Source: Methanolinea sp. (GTDB lineage: Archaea > Halobacteriota > Methanomicrobia > Methanomicrobiales > Methanospirillaceae). From it: a stretch of DNA of 59,340 nucleotides. The stretch lies in assembly GCA_018263335.1 (NCBI GenBank), contig JADFCY010000011.1, forward strand, positions 1-59,340, in the 5' to 3' direction. Below, piece after piece: positions 41,875 to 51,497 of the stretch. The notes below the pieces were generated by a model, which was not told the DNA's origin, did no database searches, and was given only the letters and a program-made list of their open reading frames with translations. A program made the translations under genes and the position numbers. The first letter of the stretch is position 1, and each line of letters starts with the position of its first letter.

Positions 41875-42309
41875 GGGAAGGTTCCCTCTCAAATGGGGTC
41901 CTGCGCAATTCTTTTCTCCTGGAGAATATGGGGGGCAATTTGAATATTTTCTAATACTTTTTAGTGATTGTGCCCTATCACATTTCACCGACTCTCCTGC
42001 ATTCATTGAAATTGTATCAGTAGAGGGCTATGAAAATAATAGCATAAAATTATACAAAAAATCTGGATATTCACATAAAAGAAAATATCGATTGAAATTT
42101 TTATTTAGAGTCTCCATTATTTCAAAAACACGCACATATCGTCGGTTGCTGTTTACCCTTCGATTTGAAAGCAGTCAATCTTTTACTCTCGGCACTTATC
42201 CCTTATCTTCGGATTTATTAGGACTATTAAGGTTCTTACTGAGTACGCTGTTAATTATTAATACTAGTGTATGAAATAATCAGATGTTCATTCAAAAGGT
42301 GGCAGTATA
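41875..42309. other. AT-rich intergenic region before the 1546-residue protein
   Basis: No intact gene is supported. A possible GNAT fragment lies at about 41985-42110 (separate entry). TATA-like runs such as TTAATTATTAATAC at 42250-42263 sit roughly 45-60 nt before the ATG at 42310 and may be its promoter, with GGTGG as ribosome site just before the start. Confidence 0.45.
41985..42110 (+). pseudogene. Possible remnant of a GNAT acetyltransferase C-terminus
   Basis: In one frame the DNA reads SPAFIEIVSVEGYENNSIKLYKKSGYSHKRKYR. The pattern 'V...N..ai.LYkk.Gy' is the hallmark of the last strand-helix of GNAT acetyltransferases. Sequence on both sides in the same frame has no GNAT character and there is no acetyl-CoA loop upstream. 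I read it as a short relic, though chance similarity cannot be excluded. Confidence 0.35.
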
Positions 42310-45300
42310 ATGACTGGAAAGTGTACACTCTCTCCCCCATATGTGAGACATCTCACACTCATACTCGTTTTCACCCTCTTCCTCGTCCCCTGCATCTCCG
42401 CAGACGGGTACGTGGGTGGGATCCCGCTGGCCACGGTGCAATCCGGGACTGTCTCAGGCGGGCTCTATGTGGATGCGGAGCTCCCCTCGTGGGGATCGAC
42501 AGATGTCACCAAGACATTTGCATCCATCCCTTCTGTCGATGATATCGCGTGGGCCCGGCTCTATGTCTCGGTTTACTCCGGGAACATGCAGAACAACTAC
42601 CGGGGGACGGCGACCGTCTCGTTCGACGGGGCCGGTGACGGAACGTCGTGGATAGTGGTCGGTGCAGAGACACTCGACACTCCCGGAGGCTATACCTACC
42701 CTGGAGAGGGAGGGACAGGACCGATCACCGTGAACGACCACTGCAACCGGGTGACGAGCGACTACCTGATGTGGTACAACGTCACGCCACTCATCATTTC
42801 AGAGACACCGAAGGCCAGGGTGGTCACCGGAAAGACCGATGGAAGTTTCGACGGCCGGATCAAGATGATCACCCTCGTGGTCGCGTATAACGATGGCGAC
42901 AGCGACGAGGTGTACTACTGGGTGAACCAGGGGCACGACGTGGACTCGTATTTGGCGGATGATGCAGGGATGCCGTACACCGGCCAGACTCTCTTTGACC
43001 TCTCATCTCTCTCGGGGAACGTCGCGCAGGCGACCCTGACCGTCAACCACCTGGCAAGCACCGACGGGACGTACGCATGGAACGGCGACCCGATCCCGAC
43101 CGATCCCTCCGGCGGGAACTCCCAGGGGGCATTCTTCGGGTACAACATCTGGGACCTCACGTCCGCCGTGATACCTGGCGAGTCAAACGACCTTACGTAT
43201 AACCGGACCGGCCAGTTCTACAAGATCCCGCTCGCCACTCTCGCGGTGAAGAAGTCATCCACGCCGCCCGGAGACCTCGAGGTCACGCTCGTGAACCCGG
43301 TGACCGGGAATGTCTTTGCAAAAGAGCCAAACACCGTCCGCATCACGGTCAGGAACAACGGCGCAAGCCCGTCATCCCCGACAGAAGTACGCCTCACCTC
43401 CTCGGACGGGTTTGACGGCCGCGGCAGCGTCCCCTCCATCGCTGCCGGGCAGACGACAATCGTCTCCGTGACCGATACCACCGTGCGAAACCTCTCCGGG
43501 GGCTCGGTGACCTATACTGCCACGGTCGACCCGGATAACCTGATTCCCGAGACAAACGAAGGGAACAACGAGAAGAGCAGCACCTCAAAGACGGTCCTCT
43601 ATAACGGTTACAAGGGAGCCCGCTACTGGGAAGGAAAGAGCGACGTGCTCACCACCCGGACATTCGACCTTTTGGGCGGCCTCCTCTTCTCCCCGGGGGA
43701 CAGCACCTACAGGGCCGGCGGCGTCGGCGGGTCTGGGTGGTCATCCTACACGGTGACCTGGACCGGGTCTGACCTCCCTCTCCCCGCAGGCGCAACGGTC
43801 CGGGAAGCGAGGCTGTACGTGCCCTACACCTGGGACGATTCGCAGCAGGTCCCTGATCACTTCCACCTTGCCTTCAACGGGAACCAGATGGCACCCGACG
43901 CGCTCTATACCGACCAGAGCAACTTCGGGGGCTATGCAAACCACCGGTACGGGCTGCTTGCCTACAACGTGACGCAATGGTTCAACCCGGCAGGAAACAC
44001 CGCCCTGCTCACGAAGGACAACGTGAATACGAACCTCGCGATGTACGGCCTGACCCTTGCAGTCGTCTACGAGGACCCCTCCTCGACAAGGAAGCAGGTG
44101 TTCCTGAACGAGGGCTTCGACATCCTCGGCGCAGACGAGACCCAGTACGGCACCACGCCTGGAGAGGCAACCGCCTACCTCCCGTTCTCAGGGATGACGA
44201 CCTCCCCGGGAGACGCCGCCCATGCCTCCCTGACCACCTTCGTCCCGTCAGGAAACGGTCCTGAAGGCGACCTCCTCTGGAATGAGGTGACCATCGGGAC
44301 CAATGTCTGGGACTACGGCCCGTCAACGGGAACGCAGGTTGCCGTCGACACCCGGGACGTGAAGAGCTCGCTGCTCGCATCCGGAAACGAGGCGGGCATC
44401 CGGAGCACCGCCACGGGGGCGACCCCCCTGATGGCGGCCTCCCATGCCTTCCTGGTCGTCGAGTATTCTGGGACCGGACCCGTCGCGGACTTCGCCGCGA
44501 ATGTGACCTTTGGACCCGCTCCCCTCACGGTTGGATTCACCGACCAGTCATCGGGCACAATCACCGCGTATGCCTGGGACTTCCAGGACGACGGGACCAT
44601 TGACAGCACCGAGAAGGACCCGGTGTACACCTATCCCTCCCAGGGCACCTATACCGTCAACCTCACGGTCACCGGGCCGGCCGGGTCCGCAAGCGAGGTC
44701 AAGGCAGGTTTCATCACCGTGACCGGGCCTTCCCACCCTGACCTCGTGATCACCCAGCTCTCCACCAATTCAAACGAGCTCTTTGCCCATGAGTCGAACA
44801 CCATCAACGCCACGGTGAGGAACAACGGCACGGCTTCCGCAGGGCCGTTCACTGTCCGGATCGATGCGTCGGGTGCGGTGTACGATGTCGCCATCCCGGG
44901 CCTTGACCCGGGCGCCCAGCAGGAAGTCCAGGTAACCGACACGACCCTCCGGACCATGGGCGATTCCGTCACCATCACCGCGACCGCAGACCCTTACAGC
45001 GCAGTCGCAGAGTCCGACGAGTCCAACAATGCCCTCTCTCTCACAAAGACTGTCGCAAACAACGGGTACAAGGGGAAGCGCTGGACTGGCGGGTCAGACC
45101 TTGAGACCGTCGCGGTATACGAAGGCCGGTACGATGTCGTATACTCACCCGGCGACTCCGCGTACCGGAGTGCAAAATGGCTCTCTGCGACCGTCAACTG
45201 GACCCCTGCAGACCTGCCAGTCCCGGCCGGTGCGACCATCCTCGACGCCCGGCTCTACCAGCCGTATTCCTACAACAAGATGGGCACTGACCCCGCATTT

Positions 45301-46950
45301 TTTGCATCGTTCAATGGTGTGGGCGTATCACCCGTCGCGACCTACAGGGACATCAAGGGGTACGAGCCCTACAACTACCCCTACGGACTCTACGCCTACG
45401 ATGTGACAGGCCTCTTTGATGCGGAAGGGAATACGCTTGTCCTGACCCCGGAGGGGACCCCGGGGACCACGAATGACTACGCACTCTTTGGTGCATACCT
45501 GGTGGTCATCTACGGCGACCGCGGAACAACGGAGAAGCGGATCTGGATCAACGAAGAGTTCGACATGCTCTATGCCGGGTCCGCCCGGTCGGTGACCTCT
45601 GAAGAAGCAACCGCGTATGCGGTCTTTGCAGGGGTCGATACGACCGATATGGCAAGCGCAGAGGCAGTCGCGGTCCTCGCAAGCGCCGGGGACGCGGGGA
45701 AGAGCAGGTTCTTCTTCAATGAGGACGAGTATACCGGTTTCTGGGCAGACTACCTCGCAACCCCGCAGATAGGGTTCTCGGTCTATGACGTGTCCGGGGC
45801 CATCGCAAGCGGCGAGAACGTCGCCCGCCTCCAGAGCTACGACTCGGGGTCCGGCGGGGACAACATGTATGCCATGACCACCATCCTGGTCTTGGAAAAG
45901 GCAGAGCCCGGCGTCACTGCCAACTTCAACGCGACTCCGCGCTCGGGCACCGTCCCGCTCACAGTCCAGTTCACCGATGAATCAACCGGGACGATTACCT
46001 CGCGGACCTGGGACTTCGGCGATGGGAATACCAGTGTTGGCCTGAACCCGTCGCATACGTACACCCTGCCCGGCACCTACACCGTGAACCTGACCGTCTC
46101 GGGTCCGGGAGGATCGGACAGCGAAGTCAAGGCCAACTACATCACGGTGACCGCCCCACCCGTTCCACCGGTCGCCCGGTTTACCGCCAACCCCACCTCC
46201 GGCACCGCTCCCCTGGCAGTCCAGTTCACCGACCAGTCGACAGGATCGATAGCCGAAAGGGTCTGGGAGTTCCGCCCCGAGCGAGGGGTGTGGACCCAGT
46301 TCTCGACCTCCTCCAACCCCTCGTATACGTTCGCTGATGCCGCGACTTACGACATCAGGCTTACCGTCCGCGGACCAGGAGGGGAATCAACTGAGGAGAA
46401 GATTGCCTACATCTCTGTCCTTTCGCCGGGAGGCCTCCGTGCCGACTTCTCGGCAAGCCCCACTTCGGGATTCTCCCCGCTCTCCGTCATGTTCACTGAC
46501 CAGTCCACGGGGACCGTCACCCTGCGGACCTGGGACTTCAACAACGACGGCCGCTGGGACAGCATTGCCAGGAACCCCACGTACAGGTTCTGGAACCCCG
46601 GTGTCTACACCGTGAGGCTCGCGGTGAGCGGCCCCGACGGGTCCGATCAGACAGTCAAACATGACTACATCACCGTGACCGTGCTGCCAAAGCCCCCGGT
46701 GGCACGGTTCACGCAGGACACGAAGGTCGGCAATGCACCTCTCACGGTCCGGTTCACCGACCTCTCGACAGGAACCCCTGAGTCATACCTCTGGACCTTT
46801 GGCGACGGCGGGACCTCGACAGAACCAAGCCCCGTCCATACCTACCAGGCGCCGGGGCTGTACAGGGTCACTCTTTGGGTGGAGAATGAGGGCGGGGCCT
46901 CCACCGCGACAGGGTATGCCTACGTGATCCGGCCATTCAGGCCATCCTGA
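42310..46950 (+). CDS. Giant secreted DUF3344/CARDB/PKD surface protein
   Basis: A 1546-residue exported protein. The signal peptide is LTLILVFTLFLVPCISA. DUF3344 copy one (GYVGGIPLATVQSGTVSGGLYVDAELP ... WARLYVSVYSGNMQNNY) runs to about residue 315. A CARDB domain follows, then DUF3344 copy two (YNGYKGARYWEGKSDVLTT) to about 715. After a PKD domain near 722 come a second CARDB near 808 (LFAHESNTINATVRNNG) and DUF3344 copy three from about 920 (YKGKRWTGGSDLETVAVYEG). Four PKD domains follow, starting near 1202, 1286, 1376 and 1461. There is no anchor. Copy three is strikingly like the protein at 38783. A T10 tract follows the stop directly. Confidence 0.9.
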   Translation: MTGKCTLSPPYVRHLTLILVFTLFLVPCISADGYVGGIPLATVQSGTVSGGLYVDAELPSWGSTDVTKTFASIPSVDDIAWARLYVSVYSGNMQNNYRGTATVSFDGAGDGTSWIVVGAETLDTPGGYTYPGEGGTGPITVNDHCNRVTSDYLMWYNVTPLIISETPKARVVTGKTDGSFDGRIKMITLVVAYNDGDSDEVYYWVNQGHDVDSYLADDAGMPYTGQTLFDLSSLSGNVAQATLTVNHLASTDGTYAWNGDPIPTDPSGGNSQGAFFGYNIWDLTSAVIPGESNDLTYNRTGQFYKIPLATLAVKKSSTPPGDLEVTLVNPVTGNVFAKEPNTVRITVRNNGASPSSPTEVRLTSSDGFDGRGSVPSIAAGQTTIVSVTDTTVRNLSGGSVTYTATVDPDNLIPETNEGNNEKSSTSKTVLYNGYKGARYWEGKSDVLTTRTFDLLGGLLFSPGDSTYRAGGVGGSGWSSYTVTWTGSDLPLPAGATVREARLYVPYTWDDSQQVPDHFHLAFNGNQMAPDALYTDQSNFGGYANHRYGLLAYNVTQWFNPAGNTALLTKDNVNTNLAMYGLTLAVVYEDPSSTRKQVFLNEGFDILGADETQYGTTPGEATAYLPFSGMTTSPGDAAHASLTTFVPSGNGPEGDLLWNEVTIGTNVWDYGPSTGTQVAVDTRDVKSSLLASGNEAGIRSTATGATPLMAASHAFLVVEYSGTGPVADFAANVTFGPAPLTVGFTDQSSGTITAYAWDFQDDGTIDSTEKDPVYTYPSQGTYTVNLTVTGPAGSASEVKAGFITVTGPSHPDLVITQLSTNSNELFAHESNTINATVRNNGTASAGPFTVRIDASGAVYDVAIPGLDPGAQQEVQVTDTTLRTMGDSVTITATADPYSAVAESDESNNALSLTKTVANNGYKGKRWTGGSDLETVAVYEGRYDVVYSPGDSAYRSAKWLSATVNWTPADLPVPAGATILDARLYQPYSYNKMGTDPAFFASFNGVGVSPVATYRDIKGYEPYNYPYGLYAYDVTGLFDAEGNTLVLTPEGTPGTTNDYALFGAYLVVIYGDRGTTEKRIWINEEFDMLYAGSARSVTSEEATAYAVFAGVDTTDMASAEAVAVLASAGDAGKSRFFFNEDEYTGFWADYLATPQIGFSVYDVSGAIASGENVARLQSYDSGSGGDNMYAMTTILVLEKAEPGVTANFNATPRSGTVPLTVQFTDESTGTITSRTWDFGDGNTSVGLNPSHTYTLPGTYTVNLTVSGPGGSDSEVKANYITVTAPPVPPVARFTANPTSGTAPLAVQFTDQSTGSIAERVWEFRPERGVWTQFSTSSNPSYTFADAATYDIRLTVRGPGGESTEEKIAYISVLSPGGLRADFSASPTSGFSPLSVMFTDQSTGTVTLRTWDFNNDGRWDSIARNPTYRFWNPGVYTVRLAVSGPDGSDQTVKHDYITVTVLPKPPVARFTQDTKVGNAPLTVRFTDLSTGTPESYLWTFGDGGTSTEPSPVHTYQAPGLYRVTLWVENEGGASTATGYAYVIRPFRPS

Positions 46951-46952
46951 TC

Positions 46953-46962
46953 TTTTTTTTTT
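46953..46962 (+). terminator. T10 terminator of the giant surface-protein gene
   Basis: Ten consecutive T begin two bases after the stop codon at 46950, a strong archaeal-type termination signal. Confidence 0.6.
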
Positions 46963-47638
46963 CGCACCACCCGCCTCGCGTGAAGGCCGGGCCCCGTCAG
47001 GAGTCTTCTATTCGCATTCCCTGTCGGTTGGCAGCAGCCAGGGAGATAAAATTAGGAATAAATATTACTAAAATAAAAATTTTTAATACCAATGCCGAAG
47101 GGTATTGATCTGGCAGAGATCCTCTGAGGGTCTGCTGTCACCGGTACTGCAACACCGGTTGCGTGGGTCCCGGCATACAGGCCCACGGAAGTATCACACT
47201 CTCAAGAGAGCCATGATCACCTGGGGCAGCACACTTCCGACTTTCCCTCGAATATATCATGGGACGGGCGGCATGCGATATACCGGACAAGAGGAGGAGA
47301 GTATATTCCGAATTGTTGACCGGTCCCCAAATCCCCTATTTCTTCCGGAACGCGATGCCAGGAGAATGCATCCACCCAAAAAAGGACAATATCCTCCCAC
47401 ACTGGATGGGAGGAGGCGAAATGCCGGGACATTGCTGCGCCGTGACCATGGAAACAGGGTGACCTGAATGCCGTTCATTGTGCCGGTCTTCAGGGTCTCT
47501 CACCGCACCAGGTTCAGGCTGCGGCAGGTCGAATGCGGCGAATGGGGGGATTGTGGCACCGTGTACCTGTCCCGCAATCAGGAGAGGATGGCTGGCTCCG
47601 TCCCAAGATACCAGTGAGTCAATACCTGTTCCTTCCAA
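46963..47638. other. Intergenic region with AT-rich promoter-like block and tandem hairpins
   Basis: No protein gene is supported between the giant surface protein and the ChlI-ChlD gene. An AT-rich block (47045-47092) containing AAAATAAAAATTTTTAATAC is followed directly by three short hairpins (47113-47187, separate entry). The rest, to 47638, has short Pro/Arg/Gly-rich frames on both strands that look like chance. Confidence 0.45.
47113..47187 (+). ncRNA. Candidate structured RNA of three tandem hairpins
   Basis: Three stem-loops lie end to end. First, GCAGA at 47113-47117 pairs with TCTGC at 47131-47135, with extra inner pairs. Second, ACCGGT at 47140-47145 pairs with ACCGGT at 47154-47159 around an 8-nt loop. 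Third, CGTGGG at 47162-47167 pairs with CCCACG at 47182-47187. An AT-rich, promoter-like block sits just upstream. No known RNA family is recognised, and the strand is assumed from the position of the AT block. Confidence 0.3.
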
Positions 47639-49690
47639 TCAGGATGAAGAAAAGACCCTCGCAAATTCGTTTCGGGCAATATCCCCGAGAATGCCTGCTT
47701 TCAGGTCGCTGACTGAATAATACCTGCCGCCGGACTCTTCTGCGATCTCCCTGCAGTAGCCAAGCTGCATCTTCAAGAATGCGGACCCCGTCTCTTCCGT
47801 ATCGATGATCACCGTGTGCACCCCCCGGGAGCGGAGTTCCTGGGCAGCGCTGCGGATCTCGGCCCTGATGTCCCCACCCCTGGAGACGTTGGCACGGCCG
47901 TCAGAGATGAGCACCAGCACGGGTACCGCCTCGCCATTCTTCCGCTGCTCGCGGTCAAGCACCTCGATGGCCTTCCAGATGCCCTCCACAAGGGGAGTCT
48001 TTCCGCCGGTGGGAAGGTCTGCGAGGCTCTTTTTGGCGAGGTCAACGCTGTGGGAGAGCGGCAGCAGCACTTCTGCCCTGTCCCCCCGGAACGCCACCAT
48101 GCCAATCCGGTCCCGCTGCTGGTAGGAGTCAAGGAGAAGCGAGAGGATGGCGCCTTTCGCCGCCTCCATCCGCTTCATGGCACCCATCGAGCCGCTCGCG
48201 TCCACTAAAAAGACGCAGGATGCCGAGACCTTCCCCACCCTGACCTTCTCCCGGATGTCATCCTCCCTGATAGAGACCGCGAGCGCCCCCCGGGGTCTGG
48301 CCGCCTGGCAGGGTGCGGCCGCCCTGATCGTGGCATCGAGGGCAAGGTCCATTGTCCCGGTCGGCATCCGTGAAGTGATGGGGGTGCCGTTCTTCCCAGA
48401 GGAGTAGGTCTCGATCCGCCTTCCGTTCAGCCGCTTCCTCTGCTCCCGGTCCCGGTCTCTTGATGGGAACACCCTGCGGGTGTCAATAGGGTCGCCGATG
48501 CCAAAGACCGTCTCGCGGGCGGGGCTCTCCTTCTTCTGTGGCGGCTGTCCCTTCCCCTCGTCTCCTTTTTCCGGGGGAATGGGGGAGGGCGGTTCCTCCT
48601 GCTGCGAGGGAGGATCCCGATCAGAGGGCTCTCTCTCCTCCTGCTGCTGCTCGGCGTTCTTCATGGCGGAGTCAAGCCGGTCAGGGTCAAGTCTCAGCTC
48701 CTCGAAGGGCTTCCGGCGCATCCGGTGGGGGAGTGCAAGCTCCATCGCCTCCCGGACATCGGCGAGCGTGACCTCGCATCTCCCGTCAAGGGCAGCGAGG
48801 GTCCGCGCCGTCCTCGCGACGGCGATCTCTGCCCTGTGGGTCTTCACCCCGAGCTCCACGCAGGCATTCACGATTGCCCGGAGGATCTCCTCAGGGATAC
48901 TGACGCCGGGCAGCAGCTCTCTCGCACGTATGATCATATGCCGGAGCGCATCCTGCGCTGCCTCGAACCCCTGGGAGAACCCCGCAGGGTCGATATCAAA
49001 TGCCTCTGCGTTCCGGACGATCTCCATCCGCATCTCCGGGTCATCCAGTGCCTCAACCGCCACCTGGAGACCGAACCGGTCCAGCAGTTGCGGACGGATC
49101 TCCCCTTCCTCGGGGTTCATCGTCCCGATGAGGATGAACCGGGCCGGGTGCGAGAACGAGATGCCCTCACGCTCCACCACGTTCACGCCAAGCGCGGCAG
49201 AGTCGAGGAGCACATCGGCGATGTGGTCGTCAAGGAGGTTCACCTCGTCAATATAAAGGATGCCGCGGTTCACAGCGGCGAGAATTCCCGGCTCGATCGC
49301 CTTTGTCCCCTCCTTGATAGCCCGCTCGATGTCGATGGTCCCGACCAGGCGGTCCTCGGTGACCCCAAGCGGGAGGTCGACCACCTTGACCCTCCTCGTG
49401 GTGTGTTCCAGGGGAAGACCGTGTGCAACCTTCCCGGCACAGTGCTCGCACATCTCCCGGGTATCACGGGGGTTGCACTGGAACGGGCAGCCCTTCACCA
49501 CGTCAATTTCCGGCAGGAGCTCGGCGAGTGCCCTCACCGCGGTCGACTTTGCGGTCCCCTTCTCACCGCGGATCAGCACTCCCCCGATCCGGGGGTTGAC
49601 CGCGTTCAGGAGGAGCGCCTTCTTCATCTTCTCCTGGCCGACGATGGCAGTGAAGGGGAGGATGGTACGGCGTGGTGAAAAGGTAGTCAT
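47639..49690 (-). CDS. Fused ChlI-ChlD type chelatase ATPase (AAA + VWA), likely partner of CobN
   Basis: A 683-residue protein. The AAA domain of ChlI/BchI type has Walker A GEKGTAKS at residues 42-49, Walker [22 protein letters not shown], and the ChlI-specific [40 protein letters not shown] Pro/Glu/Lys-rich linker follows, then a VWA domain with the MIDAS motif DASGSMGAM near residue 497. Four cysteines (C68, C72, C81, C84) sit in an insert after Walker A and could bind zinc or a cluster. It is expected to hydrolyse ATP for metal insertion by CobN, encoded 28 kb away. An AT-rich promoter precedes the ATG. Confidence 0.92.
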   Translation of the reverse strand: MTTFSPRRTILPFTAIVGQEKMKKALLLNAVNPRIGGVLIRGEKGTAKSTAVRALAELLPEIDVVKGCPFQCNPRDTREMCEHCAGKVAHGLPLEHTTRRVKVVDLPLGVTEDRLVGTIDIERAIKEGTKAIEPGILAAVNRGILYIDEVNLLDDHIADVLLDSAALGVNVVEREGISFSHPARFILIGTMNPEEGEIRPQLLDRFGLQVAVEALDDPEMRMEIVRNAEAFDIDPAGFSQGFEAAQDALRHMIIRARELLPGVSIPEEILRAIVNACVELGVKTHRAEIAVARTARTLAALDGRCEVTLADVREAMELALPHRMRRKPFEELRLDPDRLDSAMKNAEQQQEEREPSDRDPPSQQEEPPSPIPPEKGDEGKGQPPQKKESPARETVFGIGDPIDTRRVFPSRDRDREQRKRLNGRRIETYSSGKNGTPITSRMPTGTMDLALDATIRAAAPCQAARPRGALAVSIREDDIREKVRVGKVSASCVFLVDASGSMGAMKRMEAAKGAILSLLLDSYQQRDRIGMVAFRGDRAEVLLPLSHSVDLAKKSLADLPTGGKTPLVEGIWKAIEVLDREQRKNGEAVPVLVLISDGRANVSRGGDIRAEIRSAAQELRSRGVHTVIIDTEETGSAFLKMQLGYCREIAEESGGRYYSVSDLKAGILGDIARNEFARVFSSS

Positions 49691-49762
49691 ACAGTAATTA
49701 ATTAAGATATCTTATACTACAAAATTGTATTTTTGTTGTAAAAGATATGCCTGTTATACAGA

Positions 49763-50317
49763 ATGGTAGGAGGACGTAAATCACTGGCCCTTGGGATATT
49801 CCACGGGCATGGGGATAACATATCTGCGAGAGAGACGGATCGCCGGGGAGTGTCCCTTGCCCGGGACCTCCGCGACCCGTGGCCTGACGGGACGTACGAC
49901 GCCATCGTCACCTCCCTCTGCCTGCATCACGTCCCGCCCGGTGACCGGTATTCAGTCGCACAGAGGGCAGCCCGGGCACTCAATCCCGCAGGCCGGTTCA
50001 TCTGCGGGGACATCTACCGGGCGGCAACTGACTGGGAAGAGGCATTGCTGACAGAATCCTGGGTAAGGGCCATGAAACGTGAAGGCGCACCGGTCGATGT
50101 GATTGAAGGAATGATCAGGCAGCGGGCAGAACGGAGGCCTCATCTCTCAACGGTTGCAGAATTTCGGAGATCCATTATCGATGCAGGGTTCACACGGTCG
50201 TATGTCCCCTTCACATCCGGGTTCGTCGGCCTTGTGGTGGGTGAGGCACAGGGTCCGCTCTCAACCAGAAACGAGGAAAAGGCCCCTGCCCGCCCGGTTG
50301 CCCGTGATGGGGCGTGA
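49763..50317 (+). pseudogene. N-terminally truncated SAM-dependent methyltransferase
   Basis: The 184-residue frame contains DLRDPWPDGTYDAIVTSLCLHHVPPGDRYSVAQRAARALNPAGRFICGDIY. This is the motif II/III region of class I methyltransferases of the UbiE/Methyltransf_25 type, followed by a helical C-terminus ending SYVPFTSGFVGLVVGEAQG. The glycine-rich SAM-binding motif I that should come first is missing; upstream lies the divergent promoter of the ChlI-ChlD gene. As it stands the product could not bind SAM in the usual way, so I call it a truncated relic, though a short expressed protein remains possible. Confidence 0.55.
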
Positions 50318-50611
50318 ATGTGCAGACCCTGAGATATGCCGCATGTGTATCACACACAATATAGCCTCTTTTCATGGAGATAATTGGCGATACGCCCCAA
50401 TATTCACCAAGTATTCCGCTCCCGCTCCACTTCCATTGTTGTGATTATCTTAAATTTTCATCATAATATTTAATACCTAAAAAAATATTCATATGATCAG
50501 GGTGAGCGGATCCTTCCCAGGAACCCGGGTCACCTCTTCCGTATGCCTTGGGGAAAAGGATTCCCCGCATTGGCGTGATGATGTTACTCATCCGGTAAAG
50601 GAGCTTGATTG

Positions 50612-50911
50612 ATGGAGAAGAAGACACCTGCAAAGGAAGCAAAAAAGACCGTTGAGACAGCCAAGAAAAAGTCCAGTGTACCAGAGAAGACCACCACTCC
50701 TCCCCAGAACCCTGCACGCACACCAGTTGTCAAGGAGACCCCGGCACCTGTTGCAAAGGCGAAAACAGCAGCAGGAGCACCGGCGAAGGCGACTGCAAAA
50801 CCCTCACCCGCGAAAGATGTGAAGACCACTGCCGCAAAACCGGTCAGGAAGTCGGGAAAGACTGCCGAAAAGGCGCCAATAAAGGCTCCGGCGAAGCCTG
50901 CAAAGAAATAA
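50612..50911 (+). CDS. Histone H1-like Lys/Ala/Pro-rich small basic protein
   Basis: A 99-residue protein with 24 Lys, 21 Ala and 15 Pro and no aromatic, leucine, histidine or cysteine residues. It is made of irregular PAK/AKP/KxxP units such as KTPAKEAKK, PVAKAKTAAG and KAPAKPAKK. The composition matches the C-terminal tails of eukaryotic H1 and bacterial H1-like proteins, which bind DNA without a fixed fold. A good ribosome site (AAAGGAG, 7-10 nt before the ATG at 50612) and an AT-rich promoter at 50455-50480 support expression. DNA or RNA compaction is inferred only from composition. Confidence 0.75.
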   Translation: MEKKTPAKEAKKTVETAKKKSSVPEKTTTPPQNPARTPVVKETPAPVAKAKTAAGAPAKATAKPSPAKDVKTTAAKPVRKSGKTAEKAPIKAPAKPAKK

Positions 50912-51497
50912 CCCTTTTTCACTTCTCTGGGAATGCCTTTCAGTGCAGGTAATATCAAACATCCTTTCTATCTGCACGCATACGCCAGATATCGCGACTC
51001 TTCTTTTCAGAGGGGGACTCCTTTGCGGATATTTTTCTCTTTTTTATTCAGGGCTCTCTCCAACCCTGTCGAGTCAGGACTGAGGAGCCTCATGCATTTT
51101 GCGGGGCCTGTCTGCCCTCCAGGCCCGGGTATGCGATTGGTCGCCGCCGCTCCAGATGGTGCCACGAAGGTTCCACCAATCCATCCATGAAGCGACACGG
51201 CGGCCGCAGTTGGTTCCTTCGGAAAGACCCGGAGCGTGTTCGGAACTTTCATTTGAATCGGAAAAGACGGCGGCATTTCAGGAACTGAACTTCCGTGTAG
51301 AAAGGAGCCTTGATGGAGACATTCCACACAACACCGAAGGGGCTATTAAAGAGACCCATGACCACCCGACCCGGGTCAAGGGAACACAGGTTCGGTGGGG
51401 ATCTGAGAATGGCTCCCCCTGGTGCAGGCATTTCCTGGGACACTTCCGGAGGAGCGAATCCGGAGAGCACTCCTGGGGGACAAAAGCGCCTCCTGCA
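50912..51497. other. Intergenic region between the H1-like gene and the sensor kinase
   Basis: No gene is supported. A T5 run right after the H1-like stop and a T-rich tract at 51031-51052 could terminate that transcript. The second half is GC-rich with frames on both strands that are only continuations around the kinase gene's 3' end. Confidence 0.5.

Noticed and set aside
41852-42274. 140-residue open frame after the four-PKD gene
   Set aside because: Only a 30-residue piece is protein-like (GNAT relic); the rest is AT-rich intergenic sequence.
46963-47638. Cobalamin riboswitch near the chelatase gene
   Set aside because: The GCCACTG box and the multi-arm core of the cobalamin riboswitch are not seen, and such riboswitches are not expected in this group.
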